Source of the DNA: Mesostigma viride
Taxonomy: Eukaryota; Streptophyta; Mesostigmatophyceae; Mesostigmatales; Mesostigmataceae
NCBI GenBank assembly: GCA_009746045.1
Contig: RPFO01000891.1
Span: 58,501 to 122,500 of the forward strand
Direction: 5' to 3'
Length of the DNA: 64,000 nucleotides
Below are positions 23,736 to 35,455 of the stretch, in pieces (the stretch's first letter is position 1; each line of letters starts with the position of its first letter). The translations under genes and the position numbers were made by a program. The notes under the pieces are model-generated. The model was not told where the DNA came from. It was given only the letters and a program-made list of their open reading frames with translations, and did not search any database.

Positions 23736-23850
23736 TCAGGTAGGTAGGTAATTAATTAATTAATTAATTAATTAGACTCGTGCTGCCGTTGGGGAGTCAC
23801 GGAGCATTAACCCCGATGGATGGATGGGTGGGTGCAAACAGTCCTAACAA

Positions 23851-24132
23851 TCTAAGCTATCTACATCAGCTACCTACGACATCTATCTAACAGCATTACT
23901 AACTACAACATCTATCTATACAGCACTGGCGTGAGTCCTACCGGTCTAAGCTATCTACATCAGCTACCTACGACATCTATCTAGTAGCATTACTAACTAC
24001 AACATCTATCTATACAGCACTGGCGTGAGTCCTACCGGTCTAAGCTATCTACATCAGCTACCTACGACATCTATCTAGTAGCATTACTAACTACAACATC
24101 TATCTATACAGCACTGGAGTGCAGGCCTCCCA
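23851..24132. repeat. 94-bp tandem repeat, 3 copies
   Basis: TCTAAGCTATCTACATCAG recurs at 23851, 23945 and 24039 with nearly identical intervening sequence. The units lie in the LINE 3' UTR and are absent from the other copies of that UTR. Confidence 0.92.
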
Positions 24133-24296
24133 CGGGTTTGCACACGCGGGCGCTTCTCCACAGGGGGGGGCTCGTTGTCCTCTATGACCTGGGCCCACTT
24201 GGCCTTGTCCATCAACTTCTTCCAAATCACGGAGAGGCCTAGGCCCCCCATGTACTCGACTAGCTGTTCTTTGAAGGTGCGTAGCTGTTCTTTGAA

Positions 24297-24453
24297 GGTA
24301 GGTAGGTAGGTAGGTAGGTAGGTAGGTAGGTAGGTAGGTAGGTAGGTAGGTAGGTAGGTAGGTAGGTAGGTAGGTAGGTAGGTAGGTAGGTAGGTAGGTA
24401 GGTAGGTAGGTAGGTAGGTAGGTAGGTAGGTAGGTAGGTAGGTAGGTAGGTAG
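24297..24453. repeat. (GTAG)n microsatellite
   Basis: About 39 perfect GTAG units expanded from the end of a duplicated AGCTGTTCTTTGAAGGT segment within the LINE fragment. Confidence 0.97.
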
Positions 24454-24943
24454 TTGATTTCCCTCCGGCTCGCCGGGAGGTCCGACGGAGACGGGGGTAA
24501 CATCATGTTCCAGTAGGGCCTACTGTATCGCTACTAGGTAGTTAGGGCGTCCGTACTAACTAATAATGATTGGGAATAGCCACTTCCGAAAATTGGCTCC
24601 GCCGTAGAGTTTCAACGGGCAAGTTGCAAACACGCACGTTACTTGATATATCTATTTCAATGCTTCCCATCGGCGACGCCACATCAGTAATGGGCTAAGT
24701 TGCCCCCAAAATCAATTATATAGTATAGGATTCTTCATTGTGCATCAAAGGGTCTATTGAGAATCTATTGAGGGTCTACTGCTACATGTCTCCCATTCGG
24801 GACCGCGTGTAATACCAAAATCAATTAGTTGAAACTGCACAGCATTGAAATGCAAACATTTAACTGCAAACCCATGTGATGGTGGCCTAGCCATGACCAA
24901 TTTGCTATGACAAACATCATGTGCGTCATGCCACATGAGTGCA

Positions 24944-26537
24944 TTAGAGAGACTCAAGCGTCTCCAAAAGCTTCTTGCGTGCCATGGCAGCAATGTCAGG
25001 CTCACATGACCATTTCTCTAATGTGTCGTTCAGGATCTCAATTTTGATTTTCTTAGCCTCCGCTGCGGACTTCGCTGCGGTCTCAACATCTGCCGCAGCT
25101 AGCTTTGCTTGCTCCCGGGCAAGCATCTTCTCCTTTGCTGCAAAGTATGACCCTGCAGCATCTTGTCCACCATCCGTAGCAGGTGTGTCCTCAACCTTCA
25201 CCGGGTTGTTTGAGGTTCCAGCTGCGCTCCCCGGGTTGATCAATCTCTTCAACCCCCTAATGGCCTTCTTGGCTGCTTGATGAGTTCATTACGCACACGC
25301 ACACGCACACGCACACGCACACGCACACGCACACGCACACGCACACGCACACGCACACGCACACGCACACGCACACGCACACGCACACGCACACGCACAC
25401 GCACACGCACACGCACACGCACACGCACACGCACACGCACACGCACACGCACACGCACACGCACACGCACACGCACACGCACACGCACACGCACACGCAC
25501 ACGCACACGCACACGCACACGCACACGCACACGCACACGCACACGCACACGCACACGCACACGCACACGCACACGCACACGCACACGCACACGCACACGC
25601 ACACACACACGCACACGCACACGCACACACACACGCACACGCACACGCACACGCACACGCACACACACGTGCACACGCACACGCACACACACACGCACAC
25701 GCACACGCACACGCCCACACACACGCACACGCACACGCACACGCACACGCCCACACACACGCCCACGCACACGCACGCGCACACGCACACGCACACACAT
25801 GCAGAATATTAGCACAACCCGGGCAAGCCCAATCACACGCAAATAGCACAAGATAGGACACGCCAGTAGTCTAGCTGGAAAAAACTCACTGTTGGTGCAA
25901 AGTTACACTTTGAATGCAGGCAAATGCAGGGAAATATTGTCAGAGGGCACTTACAAGCTGGCTTGGTCGACCCGCTGACGCCTCCGACGGCATCCTCAAA
26001 CGCCACCTCCCCGTCGACGGTCCGCAGGACGGCTTCCAGCATGCCATACTTGACCAGGTAGAGCCAGAAATACAGCACTCCATTGTTGTTCACGTAGTCG
26101 GCCCTGTTCGGGTTGTTCTGCCCGCTCCTCTCGTAGTTAGAAGCAGCGACACTGACCTCGGAACGGATTTCGTTGTACTTATCCTTTATGTACTTGGCTG
26201 TTCTGCCTGCCGTGTGCTGTGGCTTAGAAGGGTCAATTGGCAGCTTCATGCCGCATTCAGAAAACTGCTCGGCTTTTGGTTGAAAGGAGGTGTCGCAGAA
26301 GAGGTTAGCAAGCGCATCAAAAAATTGGGGCCTTTCGTCCTTGTCATCTAGAGTTTCCCGGTCGCTACCCGCAGCATAATGGGACCACTCTGGCCTGATG
26401 CTTTCGTCGCAAATGCAATGTGCTAGGCGCCCTGTCTGATCCATGGTCCACCTCGGCCCTTTGGCATGATTCTGTCCGCAACTGCAAACTGTAGATTCAG
26501 GCAAAAGTGGCCCATCTGCCCCTTCGGGTTCCGCCAT
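24944..26537 (-). CDS. Two-exon hypothetical protein, 303 residues, with microsatellite intron
   Basis: The function is not recognised. Exon 1 is 26537-25955, starting at a clear ATG and ending at the donor T|GTAAGT. Exon 2 is 25272-24944 (acceptor CATCAAGCAG). The phases match (T|CC) and the join reads GSTKPA-SKKAIRGLKRL, with a stop after LESL. The N-terminal third has Cys/His pairs (CSCGQNH, HCIC). The middle (AKYIKDKYNEIRSEVSVAAS ... NGVLYFWLYLVKYGM) looks like the helical pattern of Myb/SANT-like or trihelix DNA-binding proteins. The C-terminus is a charged helix (AKEKMLAREQAKLAAADVE). A transposon-derived DNA-binding protein is possible. The 682-bp intron is largely ACGCAC repeat. Confidence 0.6.
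25291..25800. repeat. (ACGCAC)n microsatellite in intron
   Basis: About 0.5 kb of ACGCAC units, becoming mixed with ACAC and GCCCAC towards 25800. It fills most of the intron of the 303-residue gene and produces long meaningless Val/Arg, Cys/Val and Cys/Ala frames. Confidence 0.97.
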
Positions 26538-28399
26538 GACCGCTACTTTCCAGTTCCGCCGCAGTTGGGTTCTTTGATCACGTAGTCAGGCTGGATGGGC
26601 GCCCCTCTACCGAACTGACACGTGTATGTTTCTTGGCGGGAGTACTGGTCTTTGGCTTTTAGTCCGTTTTTCGTGTAGACTGGCCCGGAACCTTCGGACC
26701 AGGTATCTTTCTAAAAAATGACCGGCTCAGGTTTTATCAAAAGTCCGTATAGACCGGGCCTCAGTCCAAAGAGTGAAATATGATGCAAATACTTGCCAAG
26801 GTTAGGTCCATGATCGTTAGTAGAGGCTCGGCTGCCACCACGGTGCTAAACCATCATGTTGAACCCTTACGTTATATATGAAACATATACTGCAAAGAGG
26901 CACAAGTTGTAACACAAGCACAATGTAAACATGACAAGCTCAAGTTTCTGAGCCAGTCTTGATCACTTGGACATGAGTTGAAGCATTAGAAACATATGGG
27001 CAACATACCAGCAAGCCTTGAAAAACTTCTCAGCAACAAGGCAGTATATGTGTTGAATCAAACTAGCACATCGCAATTAAGCACAGCGACTTCTACTTGC
27101 TGCTGTTTTGATAACGCAAGGCCGTTTACCTTTTCAGTGACGCAACGGGAAAAGAAAGTACCGCCCAGCAAACTTCCGTTATCCCCCGGACATAAACGTA
27201 ATCAAAACCACGAAGTTGGGCATTGAAAGCAACCGGAATTATCACGTCTGCGGGAGTTATAGGTTACAATCCGCTTAACACGCTTACTTAGAACGATGCG
27301 GTTGAGAATGACAGTCGGATCCTTGTTCTTTACGTGCGCCCAGGCCGCCAGCTGCGCGGGCCAGCTCAAGAAATATATATTAAAGGACGGTGACGCGTGG
27401 AAAGCACCAAGCCTTGCGGCAAAAGAAAAATATGGCTCGCGCTCGCCCTGGTTTTCGCCAGGCGCGACTGCGACATCACGACGAAAAAATAGAGACTCTT
27501 TGACGCATGCAACTGCCCAGGTCCCTCTTCTCCCCATGTCGCCCATAAGCCCAGAAGCGTACCATAACCCATACTCGCGATATCCGCAGCGCCTGGGCGG
27601 AAAAAGAAATTGTAAAACCGAACTGCGAACTGACCTATCATGCGATCTACGTAGCTCTCAGATTTTCTTCAACAATGCCAAAATCCGTTCATGAACAAAA
27701 TTTTCGACATATACAAAGCGCCTGCACGTGAAGAATAGCATCTTCGAAATCACTAGATGACGATCTAAAATGCTGTCTTCGTCCGGGGCAAAATAATGCC
27801 CTATAACATTCAGGCAAGCCTCGGAACTGGCACGACCCCATAGCCGCCACTCGACAAAACACTCGATTGCATTGCGATGTTCTTGCTATTGTAGGTACTT
27901 TTCGTCGCCTCATATTTTCCAGGTACGGTCGACCCCTGTCGACCCCAGGGGCTTGGCGCGCTCAGTACCTATCCCAGTTTCTCGCCAAAACCCACCAAGT
28001 GACCCTAGGACCAAATTTGGCGCCAAAACCGCGCCCCTGACCCCCCCCGTCTCAAACGAGGACTATGTCCTCAAATGAGGACATTTGGTTTTTGGACACT
28101 AGTCGTGTATCCCTACATGTAAAGATGTTTGTATGTGTGATTTATATCGTGCATGACCTCAGTGGCCTGAGTGGAAATTCGGATCAGTTAGGACTTACAG
28201 GGACAGAACGCAAATTGGAACACGTGACATTTGTTCGTGTTTATGGTTAGGTGCTTATAGCACTTAACGGCCACATGTTGGCATGACCTTAAGACTTCCG
28301 AAAGAAAAAAATCCAAACAGTAAACACGATATATTCCCGGACATGACTTTTTCCGAGGTCGTGAATGCGATGACGTAGCTTGATCGAAAGGCCTTCTCA
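26538..28399. other. Intergenic region upstream of the CBS gene
   Basis: No gene was supported. Short open frames at 26996-27226 and 27296-27694 have neither motif nor splice context. 27925-28045 is CG-rich with GTCGACCCC repeats. Promoters of the two divergent flanking genes presumably lie here. Confidence 0.4.
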
Positions 28400-30187
28400 A
28401 TGAGCACAAAATTAGAACACCCCCTGCAGCTTCTTCGAGCCACGCGTTTAGAGGAGGCTCCCGTGCTGCCAGAAAAGCTTTCGCGTCTTTCTGTTGATGA
28501 TTCCCTTTCAAAGGCCATGGAATTTTTCACCCGGACAGAGGTGGTTTGCATGCCTGTCTTCGAGCAAGGCACTCTTGTAGGCCTTCTTGACATCGGGGAT
28601 ATTGTTCGAAAGGTATGACCCGAAAGAAGCGTCCTTTTCCTGCTCATTGTATTGCCAATATTGTCTGTGGCGCTGCCTACCCTTTCTCATGCCGCCCTGA
28701 AGCGTTAACATTTATCATGACCGTCAAGCTGCCCTTGGAAACTTTCAGCAAAGAATGGGGTTGCCTTGCGAAGCCGTATCATGATTCACGTATCCTACGT
28801 ATTTCTGCATTCTAAAGGCCTCCAAGGTCAGGTTGGTTTTACATGTGCATGTGCTGCGTACTGCAACAGCTCGTCAACTTTCATTGGGATCTCATCGGTT
28901 ATCCTGACAACTACAAGGTACCCTACGCGTAGCTTATACTATAGCCGCAGTCTAAAACATAAACATAATAATGGTTTCTCCTGTAGTCGCGCAGTATAGC
29001 CAAAAGTCCTGCCGTTAGTGCCTAGCATATCTACGGAATGTTGTGTGCCACAGACGGCAGTTGTTACGTCATGTGCGCTGCTCTTGTACCATTGCTTGGG
29101 TACCTCTTGCGGCTTTGAATAGCACAGACAAGGATGCGCTTCCTCCTGTGCGCATTGGTCGTGTGCGTGTGCAAATAAAGACCAGCTGGGGGCAGTACCA
29201 TAGATATAATGATGGAAGTAGGAGCTCAGCGGCCTCCATGGGAGAGTGTTCAGTTGCCAATGAGCAAGCAATAGGAGCCCTGTTGTGGCCTTGTATGCCT
29301 AGTAAGCACATACCCAGACAGCAAGCTGCATGCCAGAATCCGAGACATGGCGGCAGCCCTGGTGGATTGAAAGGAGTCTCCAGCCGAATATAGTCAGCTG
29401 CTGATGTGACCAGGTGGTATATAGCCGGGTGGGGTATATAGCCGGGTGGCGTAAAGGCAGGTGGTGTAAAGGCAGCTTGTGATGTAGCCTCCAGGGGCAA
29501 GGTACCCAGCCACCTGTAGGTCCGGCCTACTCCCTGCATGGCCTGCCATCACATGCGCGCAAGGCTCCAGGGTCATGTGTCTTGGATGCCCCCAGTGGTA
29601 GCCAGCGGTGGACAGCGCACGAGGCACCCAGGCTGGCATACCATGGACTATGCGACGGTCAGGTGGCGTGGATCTATGTGGGCCCAGGGTACCCCAGGCA
29701 TGTCCCGCAATGGGTTCATGTCGCGGACTGGGCAGCCTGTGCGGTGGACGCTGCACCGCTCTGTGTCGCTCTGTCGCTTAAAGTAGGTGGTGGCATCCAC
29801 TCCGCGAACCGATGTGGATTGGTTTCGTTGATAGCAGATTCATGAAGTCGTCGTTTGGACTCATCCCGCGGCAGTCCTGGCCATGTCCTGGGTGAGCCCA
29901 CCCCTCCCTCCCTCCCACCCTCCCACCCTCCCTCTCTCCCTCCCTTCCTCCCTCCCTCCCTCCCTCCCTCCCTCCCTCCCTCCCTCCCTCCCTCCCTCCC
30001 TCCCTCCCTCCCTCCCTGCCTCCCTCCCTCCTCCTCCCTCCCTCCCTCCCTCCCTCCCTCCCTCCCTCCCTCCCTCCCTCCCTCCCTCCCTCCCTCCCTC
30101 CCTCCCTCCCTCCCTCCCTCCCTCCCTCCCTCCCTCCCTCCCTCCCTCCCTCCCTCCCTCCCTCCCTCCCTCCCTCCCTCCCTCCCT

Positions 30188-30266
<79 letters not shown>

Positions 30267-31406
30267 ACACACATGCACGCACACACACACACGCACACAC
30301 ACACGCACGCACACACGCACACAGACACACACACACACATACACACACGCACACACACACACGCACACACACACTATTCTATAGTGACCACACACACATG
30401 TGCTGCTCAGGCAATGCCCCTGGCCCTGCGCTCATCGTACACCCCTCACCGGTGCATGCATCTGCTGGCCTCGTGCATGTGCGTCGTGGGCCCGCCCTGC
30501 CCTGCCCAGACGGACTACATCTGGCTGGGGTGGCGCAACTCCACTGTCCGCGATGCGATGACACCACTGGCACCCACCACGCCCGCAGCAGGGGCTGCCC
30601 CCACCCGGCAGGACCGCCCCGCAGGGGCAACACCGGCCGCTGTTAACATCGGGGGGGGGCCACCAGCACGCCGCCCCTCGCAAGGAAATGCGGCCACGGT
30701 GGCACCTGCGCCGGTGCCCCGGGTCCGCGAGACGGACACCTTTGAGGGTGCGGCGAGCGCGATGCTGGCCTCCTCGTCACACTATGTGCTCGTGATGGAT
30801 GAGAAAAGGGGGGGGGGGGAGGGAGGGGGGGCACCGGACAGTACTGGGAGTGCCCCCCGGCTGGTGAATATCGTGACCCAATCTGCGGTGGTGGACCTCG
30901 TCTGGTTCTGTCGGGACCTGGTGGAGAAGGCGGTGCTGAACCGCCCCGTGGCCGACTTTGTGTGCATGTCGGGCGCGCACGGGACCAGCAAGGGTGCGCG
31001 CGCAACGAGTCTGCGGCAGGTTGTGCGCGTGTGCGACACCACCAAGGCCATCCAGGCGTTCCGCGTGATCATTGGGAGCGGGGTCACGGCGGTGCCCGTG
31101 GTGGATGCTGGCGACCGCGTGGTGGGCACGATCAGCATGCGGGATATACAGGACATGGCGTCTGACTGCTCGCGGCTGCAGGACATGTACAACACGGACT
31201 GTGTGGACTTCTCGATGCGCGCGCACCGCAAGCGGGGCACTGGCGCGGACAAGGACGGCGTGTGCGTCACGCTGTCCTCCACGCTGGGCGAGGTGGTCCA
31301 GCTGCTGCACAACCTGGCGCTGCACCGGCTGTGGGTGGTGGACTATGACCACCGACTCATCAGCGTGGTGGCGGTGATTGACGTCATTAAGGAGTTCTTC
31401 AGGTGA
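28400..31406 (+). CDS. CBS-domain protein, SNF4/AMPK-gamma-like (four exons, about 403 residues)
   Basis: CBS pairs bind adenylate nucleotides and regulate kinases or enzymes; the closest general type is the SNF4/PV42-like family. Exons: 28400-28612, 28870-28917 (16 codons), 29838-29891 (18 codons) and 30510-31406. All junctions are GT-AG and phase 0. CBS1 is in exon 1 ([20 protein letters not shown] ... [11 protein letters not shown]). The last exon has a Pro/Ala-rich linker ([14 protein letters not shown]), then further CBS repeats, including [40 protein letters not shown] and [20 protein letters not shown], ending [10 protein letters not shown]. The two micro-exons are the least certain part. 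The third intron holds a compound microsatellite. Ligand and partner are unknown. Confidence 0.78.
29902..30375. repeat. Compound (CCCT)n-(CT)n-(CA)n microsatellite in CBS gene intron 3
   Basis: Starting a few bases after the donor GTGAGC at 29892, about 290 bp of CCCT units pass into a CT run (30195-30230) and then CA with ACGC variants. It lies wholly in the intron. Confidence 0.96.
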
Positions 31407-32210
31407 TAGGACCTCACTAGTCAGTCGAGGCATCTTCCCTCCAAGGCCCGTGGCGGGTTGGCCAGTGACCGCGCTCATGGCAGCCCTGGCACGCATGGTC
31501 GCCCCTGTACGCGTGGAACCATGCGACTTGTCCTCCTAGCTCATGGATGCGTGCTCATCGAGAGCAGTGCACTAGATATGCGCGGGAAGCAGCCTTGGCA
31601 AGGGTGCCATTGCCAGTGGCTGACTAGACATGCACAAACAAGTCGACCTACTCTAAGCAGACAAACCATGGAACTGGTGATTGCAACACGATAACATCAG
31701 GCATGTGATTACAGGCCTCTGCGGCTTGCCCCACTTGTTACAAGGCCTGGTGCAGAAGGTCAAGGCAGTTACTGGCAGATGAGGGTCCTGGCCTTCCGTG
31801 GGCTCTGATGAGGGAGGGGATGGCTCCGAGTGACAGGCACTAGGTAGGGACATTGACACCCTGCTGGACAGAGCCAATGTGCCCCGTGCCTGGTGTCTAC
31901 AGACTTGGGCACTGACTTCAGACTCAAACGTGCCATGAGCTAGGATGGGGGAAGCTGCATGCGTGGGGCCAACTATTGAGGTGTGTTGCTACCACAATAG
32001 TTTCCTTTTCCATTCACTCATACATGCAAAAACTGTTGCTTCAATATCGATGGAATAAGAAGCACGTGACTGCGTCACGTGGGTACCAACAAAAGAACTA
32101 GTCAACCCCTACACACAGTGAGAAGGAGAGCTGGGGTGCTCCAGTTGCTGGCTTCTCTCTTGCTGCCTCAAGTGGTGTCCAGGCCACAGAGGACTCTCTC
32201 TGCATCATTA
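31407..32210. other. Intergenic region after the CBS gene
   Basis: No coding or repeat structure was recognised. It should include the CBS transcript 3' end. Confidence 0.35.
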
Positions 32211-32214
32211 ATTC

Positions 32215-34117
32215 ATTAATTCATTAATTTTAATTTAAAATTAATTAATTAATTAATTAAACTCGTGCTCCCGTTGGGGAGTCACGGAGCACCGAAGTGC
32301 TTTTAATCCCTGTGTGTGCACAACAGGAGAAAGGGCAGAGACCCCCGGTCTCCTTCATGCCAAAGGCATGCCACAGCTGCACTCGGACACGCTAGCTAAA
32401 CGGACACGCTAACGATCCGGCAATCTGTGGGTGCAATAAGACCCATGTGAGCATGGCATAACAAGGAGCGTGGGCAAGTAATCTGATCATAGCCAGGACA
32501 CCTTTGCGGAGTGTCTGATCAGAATAGCCAGGACGTAGCATGGCTGTACAAGGACTAAGCTAAGGCTATGGCTGGTTGTGTACCGTGCGTTAGCGCCTTA
32601 GCGGGGCACGTGACTAGGTATGTTGGCACAGCTAGGCAAACATTCTAAGCATGGCTGCCATAGCGGCAGTGACTACCAATGGATACAAGCTAGGGCTGTC
32701 ATACAAGCTAGTCTAGCCCGCGGGGGGCGTCCACATCTTGTGGTTGATCATCAGGTCCCCACCCCTCAAGTACACCTTGGGCTTCTGGGGGTCCTGCTTG
32801 TGGCGGAGGTATTCCGGCCACAGGCCGCGTCGCTGCTGCTGCTGGGCGGGGGTCAGGTCGTCGTCCAGCGTCCAGGTGAGGTCGTGCAACCGCTTGCGAC
32901 GAGAGAGGAGCCGCTGCTTGTCCTCACGGGAGGGGAAGGTGAGCAGGACTGGTGGGGGAGCCGCCTTGTCCCGTGAGTGGGTAAGGCGGTGACACCCACG
33001 CAGTTCTACCTCACCTACCAGGCCCATGAGGGTAAGCGGAGCTGGTCCTTGAGCTCGTCGGCAAGGGAGGTTGACGTCTCACCTGGCTTCTGGGGGAAAC
33101 GACGCAGCACCACTCGGCACTCGCGGCGAGCGCGGTCGGTGGCCTCCCGTTGGTTGGCCTGGCGGTGGTCCTCTGGCCAGCTCCTGGAGTTTCGTGGCGA
33201 TATGGCGTCGGTGGTTGAGGCGGTCGCTGACCGCAGCAGGTCCGCATAGGAGAGCGGCGGGAGGTCGCCAGCATCCTGCCGGGGTGGCTGGGATGCGATG
33301 GTGGCCGTCTGCTCCGCTATCTTTGGGACCTGTGTGGCCAGGGCCTCAGTGTGGGCGGTGATGGCTTCAAGCTTCTTCATGAGCACGGCGCACTTGCCCT
33401 CCACCTGGTTAAGGCGAGAGACAAGTTTGTAAGTGCAGCGTGCGTTTCCGATGCCTGCGCTGCGGTGTGTAGCGCCGTGAACTGGGGTTGGAGCTTGTGG
33501 ACGACCTTGGTTTCCACATTGGAGACCCGGGCCTCCACCGTGCATGTTGAGCGTGGTGTTCAGGGATGTCAGCTACTCGGCCAGGCTGCGGCCAGGTCAC
33601 GTACGTGCTCCTCCATCACTGCGCGGATGTCATCCTTGCTGAGGGAGGGAGCCGATGGGGCTGCATGCCGGCTGCGCGGGGGCTATAGGGCGCTGCATGA
33701 GCGCTCGGAACAGGTCGCCGAGGCTGCGCTGGTAGTAGCTGGTCAAGATATACAGGCGTTGGTGTGGTTCGGGATAAGTGTAGAGCCAGGACGTGTCGCG
33801 GTAGTCGATAGCCGCGCCCCCCCCTTCTGGGGCACGAAGAGCTTCCGTTCCTGTGCGAGGAACTGGAGGACCTCGACGCATTCCTGCGGCGACAACTCTT
33901 GCCACGCCGTGAAGGAGAAGCGTGAGTCGCCGGGCAAGAAGTGGCGCCATTTGTGATCGTGGCAGGGTTTCTTGGGCTCAGCAGGCGAGGCGCTGGGCGA
34001 TGGTTGGGCGGGTAAGCCAGGCGGCGGGACAATGGCGAGGGCGAGAGGGTTGGGCTGGGCGCTGGGAAGATGTGCCAGCTCCTTTTCCAGCCCTCGTTTT
34101 GCTTTTGGAGGCGTCAT
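32215..34117 (-). mobile_element. ORF1-only LINE derivative (HAL1-like), degenerate
   Basis: Read on the minus strand. It begins with an ATG at 34117 (MTPPKAKRGLEKELAHLP), continues through several frameshifts, and ends in the L1-ORF1-like segment PVLLTFPSREDKQRLLSR ... KVYLRGGDLMINHKMW (stop near 32713). One frameshift sits in a C8 run near 33820. Reverse transcriptase sequence is absent. After 0.45 kb of 3' UTR come the hairpin GCTCCGTGACTCCCCAACGG and a (TTAA)n tail at 32211-32258. The element therefore keeps ORF1 and the 3' end but lacks ORF2. It is not functional as read. Confidence 0.65.
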
Positions 34118-34804
34118 AGCTGCTTGTCACGTGCGTAACTTTGTCGATACTGCGTGGCAGCCGTAACCGATTATACTGGCAAGTGCGTCTTAAAAAGGCG
34201 TATCGAATGCGAGTGGTCTGACCGAATTTGCCCAGGCTCAGACGCAAAAGATCTGAACTCATCCGTCAGCCATACCGCCCGTCAGCCATTTTCGTGATCC
34301 CTTTTTCGACACATCTCTGCATCATTGATGGTGCCGTGCCGATGTAGCTAGCTAGGCCGGACAAACTGTGGGTGCAAGATATAATAACGAAAGTAGCAAA
34401 AGCACATGCAGCGGACGCACTGAGTGAGGCTGCCGGCCTCATTGTCAATTAAGAGGCCACCTTTAGATAGGCTAGCTTGGAACCAGTGTTCAACTATTCG
34501 CTATCCGGTATCCGGTATACGGTGGGGGTTTTAAGGCCCTACCCGAAATAAAATTCGGCAAGTATCCGGTAAGTATTCAATATTATTCGAGGTACCCCTG
34601 GCTTTAGTGCTTTTTAGGGGGCTTGAGGGGTTCTGCAGATCATGTAATGGCCATTGTGCTGCATGCTGGGATTGAATCCATATCTGCGGCTTTGGCTCCC
34701 AAATGGCCCATCGTTGTCATCATGCACCAATGAAGCCATACTGCTTGCATGTCCACCACATCGAGCACTGATCGATGGTACCAAATTTTAATTATATCTC
34801 TTTC
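34118..34804. other. Stretch without recognised gene
   Basis: AT-richer sequence between two LINE remnants. No open frame with motif or splice support was seen. Confidence 0.35.
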
Positions 34805-35452
34805 GTGCTCGGACCGTAGGGGCCGGAGTCCGATCACGGCCGGATTATTATCCCCGCTGGATGGATGGATGGGCCGTGTGCACACGCAGCTCCTACCGGT
34901 CTATTCTATCTAGCTCTTGCTTGGTGGAGCCTGACCCTATCTATAGCGGTCTCGATCTCCTGGCATGCTTCCCATATATGGGTGCAAATGCGCTTCTTCA
35001 TGCAGTTCCCCACAGCAGGGGGCCGGTTGTTGTCTTCTACTACCTGGGCCCATGCACTTGGCCTTGTCCTAGGCTCGATCCTAGCCACATCGTTTTCCAA
35101 ATCATGGAGAACTGTCCTAGGCCCCCCATATCCTCTACCAGTTGCTCCTTGAATTTGCGGGCCTAGCGCGGCGTCTAGCATCGCTCGGGCCGGGCCCATC
35201 CCATGCACGTGACGAGGTGCCTGCCCGGCTGAGCGGGCCGCAGCCCTGCGAGTGGGCCACGAGAGAGTTTTTACCTCTTTCAGTTGGCCGGTACGAGCTA
35301 AGCTAGTGCCCTAGCTACTAGCTGCAATCTGCGCTGCTTTAAACATGGTGCATGCTACTAGTATAAGTGGCATGCCCTGATACAAGTCCTCCTTGTGGAA
35401 GTGGGCGGCATATACCCCACACGAACTTGATTCAACCGCAGCATATATATTG
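34805..35452 (-). mobile_element. LINE C-terminal fragment, 3' half of an interrupted copy
   Basis: Minus-strand remnants (AAHFHKEDLYQGMP; later ENDVARIEPRTRPSAWAQVV) match the better-preserved copy at 43470-44470 (AAHVRNEDLYQGMPYITS). It stops at the sequence ATATATTGGTAC, where three copies of another LINE begin. The missing upstream part resumes at 52346 (GTGAGGGTCCACATCGATCT), so this is one copy split by 16.9 kb of later insertions. Confidence 0.65.
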
Positions 35453-35455
35453 GTA

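Larger units (their letters stand above)
23740..24510 (-). mobile_element. LINE 3' fragment with hairpin and (TAAT)n tail
   Basis: Read on the minus strand this is the end of a non-LTR retrotransposon. Remnants of the C-terminal coding part ([20 protein letters not shown]) lie near 24200-24290. A 3' UTR with a 94-bp repeat follows, then the terminal hairpin GTGCTGCCGTTGGGGAGTCA (on the plus strand, 23780-23799) and an (ATTA)n tail at 23750-23775. The copy is interrupted by a long (GTAG)n array. It has no intact reading frame. Confidence 0.75.

Noticed and set aside
25249-25861. Val/Arg, Cys/Val and Cys/Ala repeat proteins
   Set aside because: They are translations of the ACGCAC microsatellite within an intron.
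27296-27694. 132-codon plus-strand frame upstream of the CBS gene
   Set aside because: There is no motif, an overlapping antisense frame of similar length exists, and no supporting splice or start context was seen.
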